A DNA stretch of 64,000 nt from Caprella mutica (taxonomy: Eukaryota; Arthropoda; Malacostraca; Amphipoda; Caprellidae): contig CANNZV010001160.1 in the NCBI GenBank assembly GCA_947561585.1, forward strand, positions 62,001 to 126,000, written 5' to 3'. The translations under genes and the position numbers were made by a program. Of this stretch, positions 51,139-60,089 are shown piece after piece. The notes under the pieces are model-generated. The model did no database searches, was not told where the DNA came from, and was given only the letters and a program-made list of their open reading frames with translations. The stretch's first letter is position 1, and each line of letters opens with the position of its first letter.

Positions 51139-51606
51139 TAATTGATTCTTAAAATCCGATATTTAGTCTTCTTCAAATATTCTTAATTTTATTAAGTAAT
51201 CGGACAGTTTTTTAGGAAAAAATAGCGAGAAAAGGTAGTTCTAAAAACGGTTAATAAATGTGTCCGGGCATGTAGGAGTGAGTTACTTCAATTGGTTATT
51301 TTCTGGATCACTAGGTAGGTGACTTTATCTACTTGAGTGCTAAAATTAGCAGTTAATTTTAAATTGTCCAAACTTTAGTATCAAGTTATTGCTATCATAT
51401 TTCGTTTAATACGAATATGTATATATTTAGACTTCCTAAAAAAATAATCACTTTTTTTACGTATTTTAATTGTTATGTTCTTGGCAGGAAAAGTAAATAA
51501 ATCTTTTTATTAATAATATGAACCGAATAGCTGTCATAAAAGCTATCATTATATATTTTCTACTATTTTGTATAAGTAAGCAGATTTAAATAAAATTTAC
51601 AAATTT

Positions 51607-51699
51607 AGTACAAAAAAAGTGTTTTAAGACGCAGACAGGAAGCCTACCGTTTCAACGGTGGGCGAAAATTAGGATATTTATAAGTTGTATGGTTTCAAA
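51607..51699 (+). repeat. Half copy of the TIR-B hairpin element
   Basis: Matches 53255-53339 almost base for base: TAGTACAAAAAAAGTG, the hairpin GCCTACCGTTTCAACGGTGG and the end motif GTTGTATGGTTTCAAA (51684-51699). The opposite end TTTGAAACCATACAAC is missing here. A 10-base A/T insertion sits before the end motif. Confidence 0.75.
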
Positions 51700-51843
51700 A
51701 TAAAGCATTCAAAAAATTACTGTATAGCCATCTCTACGGAACTACTTTAGTAATGACGAAAAAATAACTCCATCATTTGCATCTTAATGGCTTCTAAATG
51801 GCTCAAAAACGTGATGATTATTTAACACTATCTATAAAAGCCC

Positions 51844-51851
51844 TACCTTCG
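51844..51851 (+). promoter_or_regulatory. Possible promoter -7 box for rluA
   Basis: TACCTTCG fits the TAnnTTYG pattern of Bacteroidota promoters and lies about 70 bases upstream of the rluA start. The -33 element is not clear. Confidence 0.35.
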
Positions 51852-51919
51852 CCTCTTTTAAAGCCTAAGTGTTTAAGTGTTACAGTGTTAGGCAATTCAA
51901 ACTATAAATACAATTAACA

Positions 51920-52543
51920 TTGATTATTCTGCACGAAACATCACACTACATTGCGGTTAATAAACCTGCCGGACTTGTTGTTGAGCAAAATCCGTGGGAA
52001 CGTTCGGCAGAAGATTGGGTTCAAAAGCATTTAGAAAAAACGAAAATCAAACCTTTTATTGGAGTCGTCCATCGCTTAGATAGAGTAACATCAGGGGTAC
52101 TCATTTTTGCAAAAAAGAAAAGTGCCCTCAAACATTTGAATAAACAATTCGAAATGCGGACGGTACGCAAAACCTATCTTGCTGTCGTACAAAATAAACC
52201 AACTCCGTCAACGAAACATTTAACGCATTGGTTGCTCAAAGACCAAAAGGAAAAATGCGCCATCATTTATCAAAAAAAGACCGCTAAAGCGCAAAAGGTA
52301 CAACTCCAATACCGCCTATTGGAGCAAAAAGGGGATAACTATGTTTTAGAAGTTAAACCCTTGACTGGCAAATTTCATCAGATACGCGCCCAACTAGCTG
52401 CTATTGGCTGCCCTATTATCGGTGATGTGAAGTATGGTGGTAAAAAACAAGGTGATGGTTTAGCCATTGGTCTATATGCACATCAATTGACCTTCTTAGA
52501 CCCGAAAACAGAGCAGAAAGTGACCATCACAAGCAATACCTAA
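51920..52543 (+). CDS. RluA-family RNA pseudouridine synthase
   Basis: 207 aa. It converts uridine to pseudouridine in rRNA or tRNA. The catalytic Asp D54 is in the family motif HRLDRVTSG (51-59), followed by KTYLAVV, then LTGKFHQIRAQLAAIG and GDVKYGG, all RluA-type. There is no S4 domain, so it is the short form (RluA/TruC-like). The exact target base cannot be told. The start is a TTG at 51920 because no ATG precedes the conserved NKPAGLVVE. Single gene between repeat-rich regions. Confidence 0.88.
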   Translation: MIILHETSHYIAVNKPAGLVVEQNPWERSAEDWVQKHLEKTKIKPFIGVVHRLDRVTSGVLIFAKKKSALKHLNKQFEMRTVRKTYLAVVQNKPTPSTKHLTHWLLKDQKEKCAIIYQKKTAKAQKVQLQYRLLEQKGDNYVLEVKPLTGKFHQIRAQLAAIGCPIIGDVKYGGKKQGDGLAIGLYAHQLTFLDPKTEQKVTITSNT

Positions 52544-52650
52544 CACAGGTTTATCAACCCATAGTTATCTAGGCGATTGTACGAGGTGGCTCGATTTGGC
52601 AAAATTGAGTTAGCTATCAATTAGTAATGAGGAGGAAGTAATTAAACCGA

Positions 52651-52970
52651 TTCTTTGACAATTTTTGCAATTCTACGTCGAGCGGTGACTGGAGGTCGAA
52701 TGTCGTCAACTTAGTGGAAATGTGGTGTTACCAGTAAAAAAAGTTGGAAACTTTTTTCTGTTAACACCACTATTTGCACGATTATCTATACAGTTTTAAA
52801 ACCAAAAACCGAGTGGTGTTAGCAAAAAAAAGGATTCTCCTTTTTTATTGATAACACCACCTACCAATATTTACTGTACTTAACAGTACACTTCCACTAA
52901 GTTGATGACATTAGACTGGAGGTCGCCGCGTGACAAGAAAATCTATTTTTTGCTAAAATTGTCAAAGAGC
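52651..52970. mobile_element. Outer TIR-A element interrupted by a MITE-like unit
   Basis: Ends are TTCTTTGACAATTTTTGCA (52651-52669) and the near reverse complement TGCTAAAATTGTCAAAGAG. The same ends bound the element at 61626-61780. Without the inner unit the middle would read GCGGTGAC/GTCGCCGC, a REP-like hairpin. The inner unit sits exactly in this hairpin. Confidence 0.75.
52699..52913. mobile_element. MITE-like unit with 21-bp TIRs, 12-bp direct repeats and two internal hairpins
   Basis: Inverted repeats at 52699-52719 and 52892-52912 differ at one base (AATGTCRTCAACTTAGTGGA...). The direct repeat GACTGGAGGTCG flanks it at 52687-52698 and 52914-52925, as expected for target duplication. 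Inside are two large hairpins sharing the arms GTGGTGTTA/TAACACCAC (52722-52770 and 52813-52860), each with A/T-rich upper stems. There is no coding capacity. A 12-bp duplication would fit IS4-type transposases; the mobilising enzyme is not in the window. Confidence 0.75.
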
Positions 52971-53140
52971 CATTAAACCTTTCTAGTTATCAGTAGTCTA
53001 AGAATAAGTGAACAATAAAAAACTAGTGGTTCAAATCGTAAATAATTCACAGAAAAGATATTAGATGTTAGACAGAAGATAAGATGTTTAGATTTTTAGA
53101 CGCAATAAACTATCTGCACATCTATTTCGTCTTCATGTTC

Positions 53141-53339
53141 TTTGAAACCATACAACTTTGAATATATCGCATATTATATCGCATATTATATCGCATATTA
53201 TATCGCATATTATATCGCCCCACGGTTAAAACCGTGGGCTTCCTGTCCGCGTTTTAGTACAAAAAAAGTGTTTTAAGACGCGGACAGGTAGCCTACCGTT
53301 TCAACGGTGGGCGAAAATTAGGAGTTGTATGGTTTCAAA
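53141..53339. mobile_element. TIR-B element with inverted pair of REP-like hairpins
   Basis: Ends TTTGAAACCATACAAC (53141-53156) and GTTGTATGGTTTCAAA (53324-53339) are exact reverse complements. Inside are four 12-base tandem repeats, the hairpin CCCACGGTT/AACCGTGGG (53219-53238), the inverted pair TGTCCGCGT/ACGCGGACA and a second hairpin GCCTACCGTT/AACGGTGGGC (53291-53312). Confidence 0.78.
53164..53218 (+). repeat. Short tandem repeat, 12-base unit
   Basis: ATATCGCATATT is repeated four times from 53164 to 53211, followed by a partial unit. It lies inside the TIR-B element and is a likely slippage site. Confidence 0.85.
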
Positions 53340-53463
53340 TTCATCTATCGTCTAATATCTTTTTTATAATTGTGAGTTACTTGTGAATTAAAGCACTAGC
53401 ATTTAAAGCTATTTAGGAAATTTGTAGAAAATAATCTACTCAGGAACGATGAAATAATAAGAT

Positions 53464-54918
53464 ATGACAACAACCATTACGAATTGCGCTACAGGAACAC
53501 TCGCTCCTTACCAGCCTTCCGCCAATATGCCTTGGGATAGGCAACGCGCCACGCATTTAGTCCGACGGCTAGGTTTCGGTACTTCTCTTACCAATCTGGA
53601 TGCTATTTTAGGACAAAGTCCTACCGTTTTTATTGATGCTCAAATCACAGAAGCGGCTAATACTCCTGCTATTCCCGAGCCTTTTTGGGGCTATTGGTCA
53701 ATAGATGATTATACCGACTACGACTCGCAACGCAACGAATTTATTGAAGAATGGCTAACCAATTGGTTCACTGATTTTATAGATAATCCACTGCGCGGCA
53801 AGTTGTCGCTCTTTTGGTCGAACCATTTGGTGACCGAATTAGATGTTTATGATTGCCCATCATGGTTGTATCAATATCACTTGGTATTGCAGACTTATCA
53901 ATTTGGCAATTACCGCGAATTTGTCCGGGCGATGGGCAAAACGCCTGCTATGATTGTCTATTTGAATAGCTATCAAAATACAAAGAACAATCCCAACGAA
54001 AACTACGCCCGCGAACTGTTTGAGTTGTTTACAATGGGCGCAGATAATGGCTATACGCAGACCGATATTGAAGAAGCGGCCCGGGCTTTGACTGGCTTTA
54101 CGGACGGTAGTTTTTGCGGCTCGATTAGCTTCAATCCCGCTGATTTTGATAATGAAAACAAAACCATTTTCGGACAGACAGGCAATTGGGGCTACGACGA
54201 CGTAGTGGATATTGTTTTTGAGCAAAGAAGCGAACAAATTGCCAATTATATCTGCGGGCAGCTTTATCAAAACTTTGTGCATCATGAAATTAATGAAGTC
54301 ATCGTTGCCGAACTTGCCCAAACCTTCCTCGATAATGATTTTGAACTAGAACCCGTCTATCGACAACTATTCAAAAGTGAACATTTCTTCGACGCCGACG
54401 TGATGAATGTCCTCATTAAAAGCCCGATGGATTTAATGCTTTCTACGGCAAATGAGATGGCAATTACCATTGACGACAGCAGTAAAGTGCCCCTACTAAA
54501 CTACGGTCAATACCTCGGTCAAGCTGTTTCTAGTCCTCCGAGCGTTGCTGGCTGGTCGGGCAATCGCGCTTGGATTTCTACGAGTTTACTTACTGCCCGT
54601 TGGCAAATACAGTCTTTATTCCCATTTACGGTTTACAATAGCACGCCACAAGACCTTGTTGACTTAGCTATTCAAATAACTGGCGATGCTGAACTGACCG
54701 ACCCCGATGTCATTACAGAAATGATAGTCGATTATTTTATTCCCGGCGGCTTGACAGAACCTACACAATATGAACGGGCAACAATTGCTTTCAAAGCCGA
54801 TGTTCCACAAAATTACTTCGACCTAGGTTGGTGGAATTGGGATTTTGAAGCTGCCCCTCTGCAAGTGGCTTTGCTTTTAGTTTACATTGGCAAAATGCCG
54901 GAATATCAAATTTATTAG
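53464..54918 (+). CDS. DUF1800 family protein
   Basis: 484 aa, ATG at 53464. It shows the family marks RATHLVRRLGFG near the N-terminus, LSLFWSNHLVTE (about 118-129), NENYARELFELFTMGADNGYT (about 181-201) and a later PPSVAGWSGNRAWISTS (about 360-376). The biochemical role of DUF1800 is unknown. Genes of this family regularly precede a DUF1501 gene, as here (122 bases to the next start), so the two probably act together. No signal peptide is obvious at the N-terminus, unlike its partner. The same 17-base string follows both stop codons of the pair. Confidence 0.85.
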   Translation: MTTTITNCATGTLAPYQPSANMPWDRQRATHLVRRLGFGTSLTNLDAILGQSPTVFIDAQITEAANTPAIPEPFWGYWSIDDYTDYDSQRNEFIEEWLTNWFTDFIDNPLRGKLSLFWSNHLVTELDVYDCPSWLYQYHLVLQTYQFGNYREFVRAMGKTPAMIVYLNSYQNTKNNPNENYARELFELFTMGADNGYTQTDIEEAARALTGFTDGSFCGSISFNPADFDNENKTIFGQTGNWGYDDVVDIVFEQRSEQIANYICGQLYQNFVHHEINEVIVAELAQTFLDNDFELEPVYRQLFKSEHFFDADVMNVLIKSPMDLMLSTANEMAITIDDSSKVPLLNYGQYLGQAVSSPPSVAGWSGNRAWISTSLLTARWQIQSLFPFTVYNSTPQDLVDLAIQITGDAELTDPDVITEMIVDYFIPGGLTEPTQYERATIAFKADVPQNYFDLGWWNWDFEAAPLQVALLLVYIGKMPEYQIY

Positions 54919-55040
54919 GCAGTGGACGATAGACGGTAAAACAGTTATTGAACTGTATTCCTTCACTTTCCTTACCGATTTGATATTTCCTTTCTCGAAA
55001 TTAGTTCGGGATTTTGTTACACTTAACAATCATTATTAAG

Positions 55041-56648
55041 ATGAAAAAGATAAAAAAACAACGCCACGGTCAAGCATTAGAACATGGCAAGGCACACGAT
55101 AAAGAACACAATTGGTCACGTCGCGGCTTCCTCAAAAGTCTCGGTATGGCAGGCGGTACGACGGCTATGCTGGGCGGTATTCCCCTTACTGCAATGGGCT
55201 TAAACTCCCTAGCTTTTCTAAATGCAGGAGTTGGCGACCGCGCTTTGGTAGTCATTCGCCTTTCGGGTGGCAATGATGGTCTGAATACCATTATTCCGCT
55301 TAATCAATTCAGCCAATACAATAATTTCCGCCCTACCCTAGCCTTTGAGCAAAATGAATTATTCAATCTTTCCGAAGAATATGCCATGCCCAACTTCATG
55401 GACGACTTGGAAAGCCTATGGGGCGATGGCAAAATGAAAGTCGTACATAGTGTAGGCTATGATGAGCAAAATTTGTCGCACTTCCGTTCGATGGACATCT
55501 GGGAATCGGCTATTTCTAATGAGATGGATAGCTCGGGTTGGATGGGGCGCACCATTATGGAAGAATATCCAGATATTATTCTCAATCCGCCTGATTATCC
55601 AGCAGCAATACAGATTGGCGCACCGGGCAGTATTGCTTTCAATAATATGGACTTGGTCAATCTCGCCTTCAGCGTCAATGACCCCAATGAATTGGAAGAT
55701 ATTGCCGAAAATGGCGAAGCTTTCGACCCAAGCGCGGTCAATGACTGCTATTCGGGCGACCAATTGTCCTTCATGCGCACCATTACCAACAATACCTATC
55801 GCTATGCGGAGGTGATACATGATGTGTATAGTGAGGCAGATAATGCCGTAGAATACACGGGACAATTAGGGCAACAATTGGCGATTATAGCGCGCTTAAT
55901 CAAAGGCGGTTTGCAAACCAAACTGTATATGATTAACCTCGGCGGCTTTGATACACACGCAGCACAAGCCAATGCACATCAGTTGCTTTTGACGCAAATA
56001 GCGACCCAAACCAAGTTGTTTTTCGATGATTTGGAAACGGTCGATAGAGCCAAAGACGTACTGGCTATGACCGCTTCCGAGTTCGGTCGTCGCATCAATG
56101 AAAATGGCAGTTTTGGTACCGACCACGGCGCGGCAGCCCCCGTTATGTTATTTGGCGAAGGCTTAAATGGCAGCGGCTTCGTCGGTACAGGGCCAGACTT
56201 AACGGACCTCGACCCAATCGGCAATTTGAAATACCACACCGATTTCCGTCAGATATATGCCTCCGTATTAGAAGGCTGGCTTTGCTTAGACCCTACTTTG
56301 GTCGATAATGCCCTCGGTGCGACCTATAATCGCCTGAATTTAGGCTTAGAATGTATCGACGTGTCAACAACTAATCCGGCATTGCTGCCCGCTTTGCAAT
56401 CGGAAGTGCGTTATTTGCCAAATGGCGATATGCGTCTGGTTTATTCTACGCCACATGCGGGTACGGTACGTGTTGAAGTCTATAATATCATGGGGCAACC
56501 AATACAGACTTTGACTTCGGAATATCAATTGTCTGGGCAGCATAGCGTAGATTTCCGTCCGCAAAGCTACTTGCCGGCTGGGCATTATATTATTCGTTTG
56601 GCGTTGAATGGCGTGGCGGTGAGTAAGAAGGTTAGGGTGGTGCGATAG
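55041..56648 (+). CDS. DUF1501 family protein with Tat-like signal and T9SS sorting domain
   Basis: 535 aa from ATG 55041 (a TTG at 55014 would add nine residues). After a basic N-terminus comes SRRGFLKSLGMAGGTTAML, a textbook twin-arginine signal (about 27-45). The body (about 70-440) has the DUF1501 pattern: VVIRLSGGNDGLNTIIP, LSHFRSMDIWES and a GGFDTHAAQ motif, with a sulfatase-like fold known for the family, then FGRRINENGSFGTDHGAA. The last about 80 residues are a T9SS type A sorting domain (VRVEVYNIMGQPIQTL to KKVRVVR). It is probably a folded enzyme exported by Tat and passed to the T9SS. The substrate is unknown. A terminator follows. Confidence 0.85.
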   Translation: MKKIKKQRHGQALEHGKAHDKEHNWSRRGFLKSLGMAGGTTAMLGGIPLTAMGLNSLAFLNAGVGDRALVVIRLSGGNDGLNTIIPLNQFSQYNNFRPTLAFEQNELFNLSEEYAMPNFMDDLESLWGDGKMKVVHSVGYDEQNLSHFRSMDIWESAISNEMDSSGWMGRTIMEEYPDIILNPPDYPAAIQIGAPGSIAFNNMDLVNLAFSVNDPNELEDIAENGEAFDPSAVNDCYSGDQLSFMRTITNNTYRYAEVIHDVYSEADNAVEYTGQLGQQLAIIARLIKGGLQTKLYMINLGGFDTHAAQANAHQLLLTQIATQTKLFFDDLETVDRAKDVLAMTASEFGRRINENGSFGTDHGAAAPVMLFGEGLNGSGFVGTGPDLTDLDPIGNLKYHTDFRQIYASVLEGWLCLDPTLVDNALGATYNRLNLGLECIDVSTTNPALLPALQSEVRYLPNGDMRLVYSTPHAGTVRVEVYNIMGQPIQTLTSEYQLSGQHSVDFRPQSYLPAGHYIIRLALNGVAVSKKVRVVR

Positions 56649-56676
56649 GCGGTTTTACAGTGGACGATAGACGGCT

Positions 56677-56712
56677 AAAAGGCTTGATAATCATGTGATT
56701 ATCAAGCCTTTT
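56677..56712 (+). terminator. Terminator of the DUF1800-DUF1501 operon
   Basis: Perfect 17-bp stem AAAAGGCTTGATAATCA / TGATTATCAAGCCTTTT with a 2-nt loop, followed by a T-rich run, 29 bases after the DUF1501 stop. Confidence 0.85.
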
Positions 56713-56865
56713 CTTTTTCCCTTATCTTAACATTAGCGAAAAAAATATTTATTTTTATTAAAATCCGCTTCTATACCTCTCTTTATTCCCTCCACCTTTG
56801 CAGTAGCTATTCTAAAAAAGCCATGACACACAGCATTTACTTATTTTCAAAAAAATAAATTTAAG

Positions 56866-57984
56866 ATGAAAAAGACCATTCCAACCTTATCAATGCTCCT
56901 TCTACTGCTATTTACAGCCTTCAATATGAGCGCACAAGACAGCCCGAAAGACAAATGCATTGTCCTCAATATTGACGCCCAAGGCTTAGACGTAGATGCA
57001 CCTTATATGGGCAATCTAGTTCGCATGGAATTAGATAAAATCAGCAAATATGAAGTCGTGGACCGCTATGATGTCGCTTATTTAGTGGAGAAAAACAATT
57101 TAAAGATAGACAATTGCTATGGCAAAATATGTTTATTGGAAATTGGTAATCAATTACAAGTTGATTATATGTTTACAGGCAGCGTAGAGCGATTTGGCGA
57201 GACCATTATCATGACTTTTCGGCTGATAAATTTGGCTAATCAAGTCATTGAAAAGTCGCAAGTCATTGAGTTTCAGAACTTTCCGAAAGAATTGCAAACG
57301 ATGGTCAATATTTCCGTGGCGCGTTTCTATGATTTGGAGGTGAATGCGGATATCGAACGCTATTTAACCAAAAAGCACGACTACGAAAGCACTGTCAATA
57401 ACCCCGATGTTAATCAACTCAATCTTTCCGGCCCAAGAATGGGCATCACTTTCCTAACGGGCGAGGCGGCGGAGATTTATAAAGCACCTTTAGCAGAAGG
57501 TGGCTACGATAACTATCCCTTTTTCACTTCTTTTGGCTATCAATTTGAAGTGCAATACTTGAATGAAGGCAATTTTCAAGCATTATTCGAGTTTCTTCCG
57601 CTTATTTCTGGCTTAGACCAAGGGAAATTCATTCCTAGTTTGACGGCTTTACACGGCTTGAGAAATAATAAGAATGGTTTAGAATTCGCTTTTGGCCCAA
57701 CTATTACGGGCTATCAATATGCGAATGGCTATACCGACCCAGATGGTAATTGGATTATTCGTTCTGAATGGAATGAGCGTTATCCCGAACTAGATGCTCC
57801 TGATATTACTGAAAAACGCATAGATAGTAGAGGTGATTTCTATGGTATTCGTCCTGGTTTTGTATTTGCCGCAGGCTTTACTTTAAAATCTGGAAAATTG
57901 AATATCCCTATCAATGCCTATGTCGTACCTAATCGGAAAAGTACGCGCTTTGGGATTTCCTTAGGCTTTAATGTGAAACGGTAA
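56866..57984 (+). CDS. Secreted protein with CsgG/TolB-N-like domain and beta-rich C-terminus
   Basis: 372 aa. A signal peptide (1-23, ending NMSAQ) is followed by a domain at about 30-165 resembling CsgG/TolB-N-type proteins (LVRMELDKISKYEVVDRYDV, GNQLQVDYMFTGSVERFG, IIMTFRLINLANQVIEKS). The C-terminal half (about 185-372) is rich in alternating beta strands and ends in LGFNVKR, compatible with an outer-membrane barrel. No enzyme motif is seen. It may be an outer-membrane assembly or sensing protein. The gene stands alone with its own leader and ends at a bidirectional hairpin. Confidence 0.65.
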   Translation: MKKTIPTLSMLLLLLFTAFNMSAQDSPKDKCIVLNIDAQGLDVDAPYMGNLVRMELDKISKYEVVDRYDVAYLVEKNNLKIDNCYGKICLLEIGNQLQVDYMFTGSVERFGETIIMTFRLINLANQVIEKSQVIEFQNFPKELQTMVNISVARFYDLEVNADIERYLTKKHDYESTVNNPDVNQLNLSGPRMGITFLTGEAAEIYKAPLAEGGYDNYPFFTSFGYQFEVQYLNEGNFQALFEFLPLISGLDQGKFIPSLTALHGLRNNKNGLEFAFGPTITGYQYANGYTDPDGNWIIRSEWNERYPELDAPDITEKRIDSRGDFYGIRPGFVFAAGFTLKSGKLNIPINAYVVPNRKSTRFGISLGFNVKR

Positions 57985-57996
57985 GGATTGTATATT

Positions 57997-58065
57997 GATG
58001 ATTGTATATTGATGATTCCCGTTTGCACGCACACGACATAGCAGAATAATCAATATACAATCATC
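57997..58065. terminator. Bidirectional terminator between convergent genes
   Basis: Exact 17-bp inverted repeat GATGATTGTATATTGAT (57997-58013) / ATCAATATACAATCATC (58049-58065). The left arm is preceded by a direct copy of GATTGTATATTGAT. Confidence 0.6.
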
Positions 58066-58066
58066 A

Positions 58067-58897
58067 CTAATCAATCTCCAAATGAAAGTGGTCATCATGC
58101 CGCACCGCCTGACAGCCATGAAACCGCAACTTCTTATACTTCGTCAAATTCAAACGTTCTTCAATATGCGGCTCTACAAAAATGCGTCGAGTACCTCTGC
58201 CTTTCGCAAAATACTCCAATAAATAGCGCGACCGTTCCTCATCCAGTACCAAATCCGTGCGCAACGGACTAAAACCCGTGTATTGGGTGAGTTCATATTG
58301 CCAATAACCGCGTTCTTCGCATTGTGCGGGCATATTGGTCTCCCCCTTTTTTGGTGCGGTAAAGCTGCCATACCCCGAATAAGTGAGCTTTTTATTCGTC
58401 GGCTTGCCTGTTTTTTTGTCTTTATAAAAATAAGCGACATCAACTGCCTTCCCGTATTCATGCTTACGGTGTGGTTGGAGTGGATAACCGTCTTTGAAAG
58501 GAAAGCTGGTATCAAAATAAGCTATTTTAGCATCAGGATATTTGGCTTGCAAATGGTCAGCAGCATCCATTAAGTAGTCGTATAGTTCGGGGCGAACGTA
58601 GTTGCGATACAGGAGAGAATAAAAGAGCGTTTGCGGATAGACTTTGCCCGTTTTGGGCAGTGGTACCCGCCCGTAGTGTTTGGCTATTGGTGGCACTATT
58701 AGCCAACAAAACAAGATATAAATAGCGGTAAACCAAATGGCTTTGACTAGCAAACGTCGGCTGCGCTTCGCAATGCGTTTGGCAACTATATTTCTTGAAA
58801 AAGCATAAACAATCAACGCAATGCCGCCTACTTGCGTCAATAGCGTCAGTAAGGCGAAGAATAGCGGGTAAAATAGTAGTCGAAGGAATATTTTCAT
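58067..58897 (-). CDS. Membrane-anchored LAS-type metallopeptidase-like protein
   Basis: 276 aa. Two N-terminal membrane segments (about 7-33 and 52-70) precede a soluble domain with the zinc signature of LAS peptidases: H146-x-x-G-x-A-x-D153 (HEYGKAVD) and the C-terminal H270-x-H272 in HDDHFHLEI. Enzymes of this group (M15, M74) cut D-Ala-containing peptidoglycan peptides. The next gene upstream is D-Ala-D-Ala ligase, 96 bases away on the same strand, which supports a cell-wall role. The exact cleavage is not predictable, and it could also be a non-enzymatic relative, although all metal ligands are present. Confidence 0.75.
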   Translation of the reverse strand: MKIFLRLLFYPLFFALLTLLTQVGGIALIVYAFSRNIVAKRIAKRSRRLLVKAIWFTAIYILFCWLIVPPIAKHYGRVPLPKTGKVYPQTLFYSLLYRNYVRPELYDYLMDAADHLQAKYPDAKIAYFDTSFPFKDGYPLQPHRKHEYGKAVDVAYFYKDKKTGKPTNKKLTYSGYGSFTAPKKGETNMPAQCEERGYWQYELTQYTGFSPLRTDLVLDEERSRYLLEYFAKGRGTRRIFVEPHIEERLNLTKYKKLRFHGCQAVRHDDHFHLEID

Positions 58898-58993
58898 GTT
58901 ATAATTCGTAACTCGAATTTGTAATTTGATGTATTGGGCGTGCCGCCTTAGGTGGTTCGGTTTGGAAAAACCGAGTTACGTAAGAAAACCGAA

Positions 58994-59956
58994 TTACCTA
59001 GCTTCTGCCACTACCGCATCTAGCACTTCTCCTATTGTCCAGCCCATTGCTTGCGCTTGCTGTGGCACAATGCTTTGTTCCGAAAAGCCAGGAATAGTAT
59101 TCGCTTCTAAAAAATAAAAGGCCTCTCCTACTAAGATATAATCCATGCGACAAACACCACCACAGCCGAGTATTTCGTAGAGTTCTTTGGTCAGTTGTTT
59201 ACATTTATCAGCTTCTTTTTCCGTCAAACGAGCTGGCGTTATTTCTTGGCTTTTGTTTTCGTATTTGGCTTGATAATCAAAAAATTCGCCTTCTGGCACT
59301 ATCTCCGTAATTGGAAGTACTACGATTTTTCCATCACGACGCAGCACACCATTAGAAAACTCTTTCCCATCCAGAAAAGTCTCCACCAAGATTTCATCAT
59401 CATATTGAAAGGCGTTTTCCACCGCTTTTTGCACGCCTTCAAATGTATCTACTTTTGACACGCCATAGCTGCTACCGTTTTTGTTAGGCTTGACAAATAC
59501 TGGAAAGTCCAATGCTTTTAGTCCTTCCCAATCTATGCTATCATGGCGACGAATAAGGCGTGAAGTCGCCATTGGCACCTCATAATTCCGCAAATAATTC
59601 TTTGTAGCTTGCTTATTAAAAGTCAAGGCCGACACAAAATGGTCGCAACCCGTGCAAGGAATGCCCAATAATTGAAAATAGCCCTGAATATTCCCATCTT
59701 CCGCCGGATGTCCGTGCAAAATAAGATAAACCAAGTCAAAAGTGGTCTTTTCGCCAGCTTTTGTGAGCGAAAAGTCATTTTTATCCAAGACCGTTCCGCT
59801 GCTTTGTTCGATGAATTGACTACCATTTAGCTCAATCATCCAGGTGTTATACTTGTTATTGTCCAAATGCGTCTGCACCGTCTTTGCACTTTTGAGGGAA
59901 ATACCGCGTTCGGCTACGTTGCCGCCTGTCAGGATGGCTATATTTAGTTTTTTCAT
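58994..59956 (-). CDS. ddl: D-alanine--D-alanine ligase
   Basis: 320 aa ATP-grasp ligase joining two D-Ala for peptidoglycan precursors in the cytoplasm. Visible are the N-terminal LTGGNVAERGISLKSA, the HGHPAEDGNIQG loop, the ATP-grasp KPNKNGSSYGV, the metal-binding CRMDYILV and FLEANTIPGFSEQSIVP. The length matches the family. ATG at 59956 gives the usual opening MKKLNIAILTGG. It probably forms an operon with the peptidase downstream. Confidence 0.93.
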   Translation of the reverse strand: MKKLNIAILTGGNVAERGISLKSAKTVQTHLDNNKYNTWMIELNGSQFIEQSSGTVLDKNDFSLTKAGEKTTFDLVYLILHGHPAEDGNIQGYFQLLGIPCTGCDHFVSALTFNKQATKNYLRNYEVPMATSRLIRRHDSIDWEGLKALDFPVFVKPNKNGSSYGVSKVDTFEGVQKAVENAFQYDDEILVETFLDGKEFSNGVLRRDGKIVVLPITEIVPEGEFFDYQAKYENKSQEITPARLTEKEADKCKQLTKELYEILGCGGVCRMDYILVGEAFYFLEANTIPGFSEQSIVPQQAQAMGWTIGEVLDAVVAEAR

Positions 59957-60089
59957 GTTGTTATTGATTACTTCTTTCGATATATATCTGTTTAGTAACG
60001 ACGAAAAAACAACTATTTAAAGAAAGCAAAAGCAAAAATGAATATTCGTAGGAAAGGAGTGATTTATTGTTACTATTTTTTGAGAAATA

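Larger units (their letters stand above)
51139..51919. other. 781-bp non-coding region with a partial palindromic element
   Basis: It contains the divergent control region of the regulator and rluA. A partial copy of a hairpin element (51607-51699) and a degenerate relative of the terminator arm at 15911 (near 51717) are visible. A TACCTTCG box (51844-51851) resembles the Bacteroidota -7 element and could drive rluA. No coding sequence is seen. Confidence 0.55.
52544..53463. other. 920-bp non-coding region packed with small palindromic elements
   Basis: No coding sequence is credible. It holds a nested MITE-like insertion (52651-52970), a second terminal-inverted-repeat element with two hairpins (53141-53339) and the leader of the DUF1800 gene. 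Confidence 0.7.

Noticed and set aside
52722..52860. Toxin-antitoxin RNA or CRISPR-like pair from the two matching hairpins
   Set aside because: Only two units, no adjacent protein partner, and the outer inverted and direct repeats explain them better as parts of a mobile element.
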